Below, piece after piece: positions 61,883 through 64,000 of a stretch of DNA of 64,000 nucleotides. The position numbers were made by a program, and so were the translations under genes. The notes under the pieces were generated by a model. That model searched no databases. It saw only the letters and a program-made list of their open reading frames with translations, and was not told the origin of the DNA. Origin of the DNA: an uncultured Lachnospiraceae bacterium (lineage in GTDB: Bacteria > Bacillota > Clostridia > Lachnospirales > Lachnospiraceae); assembly GCA_947630925.1 (NCBI GenBank), contig CANRJM010000002.1, forward strand, positions 164,048 to 228,047, given 5' to 3'. The first letter of the stretch is position 1, and every line of letters starts with the position of its first letter.

Positions 61883-62491
61883 TTAATCCCCAAGGTAGGC
61901 ACAAATACATTCAACCGCTTTATCAATACCAGAGATGCTGCTTCGGATAACCAAATCATAATTATTGAGATTGGTCCACTTCTCTCCAACGTGATAACTG
62001 TAATAATTGCCGCGGCGTTTATCATTTTTTAAAATAAATTCTGCTGCCTTCTTTTCCTCTATTCCGTAGTTGTGAATCGCGCGCTGTATCCGATAATCCA
62101 TAGATGCGCTGACAAAGATATTAAATACATTTTCCCAGTCTTTTAATACATAATCCGCACACCTTCCGACAATAACACACGGACCTTCTTCCGCCACTTT
62201 ACGGATGACGCCGGACTGCGCCAAAAAAATTCTGTCATCTAATGATAACCCGGAAAAACCAAAATCCTGATTGCCATATACATTGATTCCCATGGCGAGG
62301 GAATATAACAAGCTGTTCGTCGCCTTATCCTCCGCCTTTTCAAATGTTTCCTCGGCAAAACCGCTTTCCTTTGCAGCGCGTGTGATCAACTCGTTATCAT
62401 AAAACGGAATATGATATCTTTGCGCAAGCTTCTGGCCCAGTTCCCGTCCGCCACTGCCATACTGCCTGCTGATCGTAATAATTTTATCCAT
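61883..62491 (-). CDS. cytidylate-kinase-like family protein
   Basis: The 202-residue protein has the family P-loop variant ISRQYGSGGRELGQKLA, with Arg where classical kinases have Lys, then IPFYDNELITRAAKESG and the NYYSYHVGEKWTNLNNYDL C-terminal block. It is the cytidylate_kin2/AAA_26 family, abundant in Lachnospiraceae, whose members are presumed small-molecule or nucleotide kinases of unknown substrate. ATG at 62491 is chosen; GTG at 62500 is too close to the AAAGGG box. It lies between the flagellin-like and Sir2-like genes in one apparent unit. Confidence 0.88.
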   Translation of the reverse strand: MDKIITISRQYGSGGRELGQKLAQRYHIPFYDNELITRAAKESGFAEETFEKAEDKATNSLLYSLAMGINVYGNQDFGFSGLSLDDRIFLAQSGVIRKVAEEGPCVIVGRCADYVLKDWENVFNIFVSASMDYRIQRAIHNYGIEEKKAAEFILKNDKRRGNYYSYHVGEKWTNLNNYDLVIRSSISGIDKAVECICAYLGD

Positions 62492-62521
62492 ATCTGTCAC
62501 ACCCTTTCAACATCATCGAGA

Positions 62522-63280
62522 TTACATATAGAATATAGAAAGCTTACGCTGCTCGTTCTCCTGCTGCTTTTTCTGCATCATAAAACGATATGTCTGCAAG
62601 GTCTGGTTCTTTTTTATCTCAGATACCGCTTTCTCTATATCCGTATCTCCCAACCGGCTCATTGTTGCCGTCAGGTTATATGCCGTATGGGTGTTGTAAC
62701 CAATCGTATAATCCAATGAATTGCTCTGTGCGCCAATACTGCTTCTTCCATATGACACTTTTTTCATTGCCTGATCCAATGTGTCAATGGAAAAATCTTT
62801 CGTCACGTCAAAATCAGCAATTCCGAGCGCTTCCAAAGTGGCGTCTCCAACACTCAGGTTCATACCGGAGCCATCGCTGCCTGATGCAATATGGATATCC
62901 GGATTCGATCCATCCAGAAGATTCTTTGTGTTAAACTGCGTATTTTCCGCAATATCAGAAATCCCCTGCTTCAACTGCTCGATTTCATCCTGAATCATTT
63001 TGCGGTCACTGTCGGACAAAAGAGCGGAGCTGGACGCTTTCACGGCAAGTTCACGCATACGGGATAAGTTATCGCCAATCGCACTCATCCCCGCATCCGA
63101 CACATTCAAAAGCGATTTCCCGTCCTCTGCATTCCGTGTGCCAACCTCATAACCGCGTACCTGACTTTCTTCTTTTTGTATAATTGCCAACTCTGCCGCT
63201 CCATCCGCAGCCTTCTGAATCCTTGAGCCGCTGGCAACCTGGCTATAATAATCTTTTTCAATGCCTGAAATATTACTCAT
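62522..63280 (-). CDS. divergent flagellin-like protein lacking the first D0 segment
   Basis: The 252-residue protein contains a flagellin N-terminal D1 region: ASGSRIQKAADGAAELAI, GTRNAEDGKSLLNVSDAGMS, MRELAVKASSSALLSDSDRK and AENTQFNTKNLLDG. Canonical flagellins start MRINxNxxALN and have about 25-30 residues before this; here only about 15 precede it. The C-terminus (QTYRFMMQKKQQENEQRKL) also lacks the usual LAQANQ...LL end. It is the only flagellar gene here. It may be a minor filament/junction protein or repurposed flagellin. ATG at 63280 has GGGGG at seven bases. Confidence 0.82.
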   Translation of the reverse strand: MSNISGIEKDYYSQVASGSRIQKAADGAAELAIIQKEESQVRGYEVGTRNAEDGKSLLNVSDAGMSAIGDNLSRMRELAVKASSSALLSDSDRKMIQDEIEQLKQGISDIAENTQFNTKNLLDGSNPDIHIASGSDGSGMNLSVGDATLEALGIADFDVTKDFSIDTLDQAMKKVSYGRSSIGAQSNSLDYTIGYNTHTAYNLTATMSRLGDTDIEKAVSEIKKNQTLQTYRFMMQKKQQENEQRKLSIFYM

Positions 63281-63410
63281 ATGCATTCCCCCTTCTCTAT
63301 ACAAAAACTCATAGAATCCTAAATATAGACTATTCTCTATATTATTATAACATATTTAGATATATTTTCCATCCCAAATATGTTATTTTTATGAAATTTT
63401 TGCTGAGGAA

Positions 63411-63439
63411 TTGACAATCCGTGAGCACAATGTTACTAT
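63411..63439 (+). promoter_or_regulatory. SigA promoter for the DUF1292 gene
   Basis: TTGACA (63411-63416) and TACTAT (63434-63439) with a 17-base spacer, 72 bases before the ATG. Confidence 0.65.
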
Positions 63440-63510
63440 CAGCACAGAATGCAAATTCAGAATGCGGTATGTCAGGTAATCTAAACTGCCGCTCGTAGAA
63501 AGGAGTTCTT

Positions 63511-63903
63511 ATGAACCAAAAAAATCATACGCTTTTTTTTGACGATGACAACGAAGAAACCGCAATTGTAACACTGACAGACGAGGAAGGCAATGATGTG
63601 GATGCCGAAATTGTTGCCGCCATTGAAATTGAAGAACTTGGCAAAGAATTTGTGGCAGTCCTTCCACTGGAAGCTGCGGAGGATTTTGAAGAAGGCGAAG
63701 CTCTTCTCCTGGAATATGCGGAAGATGCAAACGGCGAACCAGTTTTTTCATCTGTAGATGAGGATGAATTTGAGGTTGTATCCGAAGCTTTCAACCAGTT
63801 TTTGCAGGAAATGGAAGAAGAGGACGAATCCGACGAGGAACCCGCCGAATTTCTGGATGATATTGGCGAAATCCTTCCCGGCATTTCTATTAAGAAAGAT
63901 TAA
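63511..63903 (+). CDS. DUF1292 acidic protein
   Basis: The 130-residue, strongly acidic protein has the DUF1292 core TAIVTLTDEEGNDVDAEIVAAIEI with the following KEFVAVLPLE, then EVVSEAFNQFLQEMEEEDES. The family (with Bacillus YrzB) is small, cytoplasmic and without known function; it is often near the Holliday-junction resolvase RuvX and alaS, neither of which is here. AAAGGAG lies just before the ATG. Confidence 0.88.
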   Translation: MNQKNHTLFFDDDNEETAIVTLTDEEGNDVDAEIVAAIEIEELGKEFVAVLPLEAAEDFEEGEALLLEYAEDANGEPVFSSVDEDEFEVVSEAFNQFLQEMEEEDESDEEPAEFLDDIGEILPGISIKKD

Positions 63904-63930
63904 CAATTTGCGATGTTCTATTGTATAAAA

Positions 63931-63995
63931 AAGTGTCTTCGACACTTCAACTCCCCCAGTCAGCAAAGCTGACTGTTCCCCTCACTCATGAGGGG
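63931..63995. repeat. three consecutive hairpins at the window end
   Basis: AAGTGTC-TTC-GACACTT (63931-63947), AGTCAGC-AAA-GCTGACT (63958-63974) and CCCCTCA-CTCA-TGAGGGG (63978-63995) follow one another. The first has a T-run only on the reverse strand, so it would terminate a transcript entering from beyond the window. Multiple close hairpins also occur at ends of IS200/IS605-type elements, but no transposase is visible here. Confidence 0.55.
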
Positions 63996-64000
63996 TTAGG

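Overview
This window looks like chromosomal DNA of an endospore-forming, low-to-mid GC Clostridia, most likely a member of the Lachnospiraceae. The grounds are a Firmicutes gene order (ywlC-ywlE-rpiB, a rpmJ-rpsM-rpsK-rpsD-rpoA-rplQ block, ecfA1-ecfA2-ecfT-truA), sporulation or germination genes (a SipL-type LysM protein, cwlD, a YaaH/SleL-like GH18 protein, spmB), strong AGGAGG-type ribosome binding sites, and small Clostridia families (DUF4250, DUF951, DUF1858, DUF1292). No prophage, CRISPR array, transposase or integrase gene was seen.

Layout. 1-3.6 kb: the edge of a zinc-ribbon protein with in-frame 42-bp tandem repeats, then a three-gene ABC-2 exporter. 3.6-8.5 kb: a surface-glycan unit with a large membrane protein and two tandem paralogous polysaccharide pyruvyl transferases. 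8.5-18.8 kb: a broken alpha-operon/ECF block (adk, map, infA, rpmJ, rpsM, rpsK, rpsD, rpoA, rplQ, a GH43 glycosidase, ecfA1, ecfA2, ecfT, truA). It lacks secY at one end and rplM-rpsI at the other. 19-26.3 kb: murG, a WG-repeat lipoprotein, DUF4250, a GNAT acetyltransferase, a chemoreceptor and a SipL-like coat protein. 26.3-32.4 kb: ilvE, then the operon GH18-cwlD-tsaC-phosphatase homologue-rpiB, and an unknown 77-aa gene. 32.9-35.7 kb: mecA, DUF1858, a 2[4Fe-4S] ferredoxin with a broken cysteine-rich frame beside it, and an iron alcohol dehydrogenase. 35.8-41.3 kb: YfhO and a GT2/CDP-glycerol transferase fusion (wall polymer). 41.4-44.8 kb: panB-panC-panD-coaBC, the whole route from ketoisovalerate to phosphopantetheine. 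44.9-45.3 kb: an ORF-less promoter-to-terminator unit. 45.4-52.6 kb: rpsF-ssb-rpsR, DUF951, two solute-binding lipoproteins without permeases, an FAD enzyme and an ECF S-component remnant. 52.9-64 kb: a secreted papain-like protease, tRNA-Leu, spmB, a YesN-type response regulator, a UvrD-like helicase, gltX, a Sir2-like protein, a cytidylate-kinase-like protein, a divergent flagellin-like protein and DUF1292.

The most interesting unexplained material is non-coding or degenerate. (1) A structured element of about 110-125 bp with 11-bp inverted termini and an internal terminator-like hairpin abuts the ribosome binding sites of two unrelated genes (gltX and a binding protein), and a relative lies at 22.3 kb. 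(2) A roughly 33-bp motif occurs three times between a stop codon and its terminator. (3) An approximately 335-nt unit upstream of panB has a near-consensus promoter and a hairpin terminator but no convincing ORF. (4) A Sir2-like protein and a low-molecular-weight phosphatase homologue have both lost catalytic residues. All positions come from reading the sequence by eye; family names are recalled from motifs, and no search was run.
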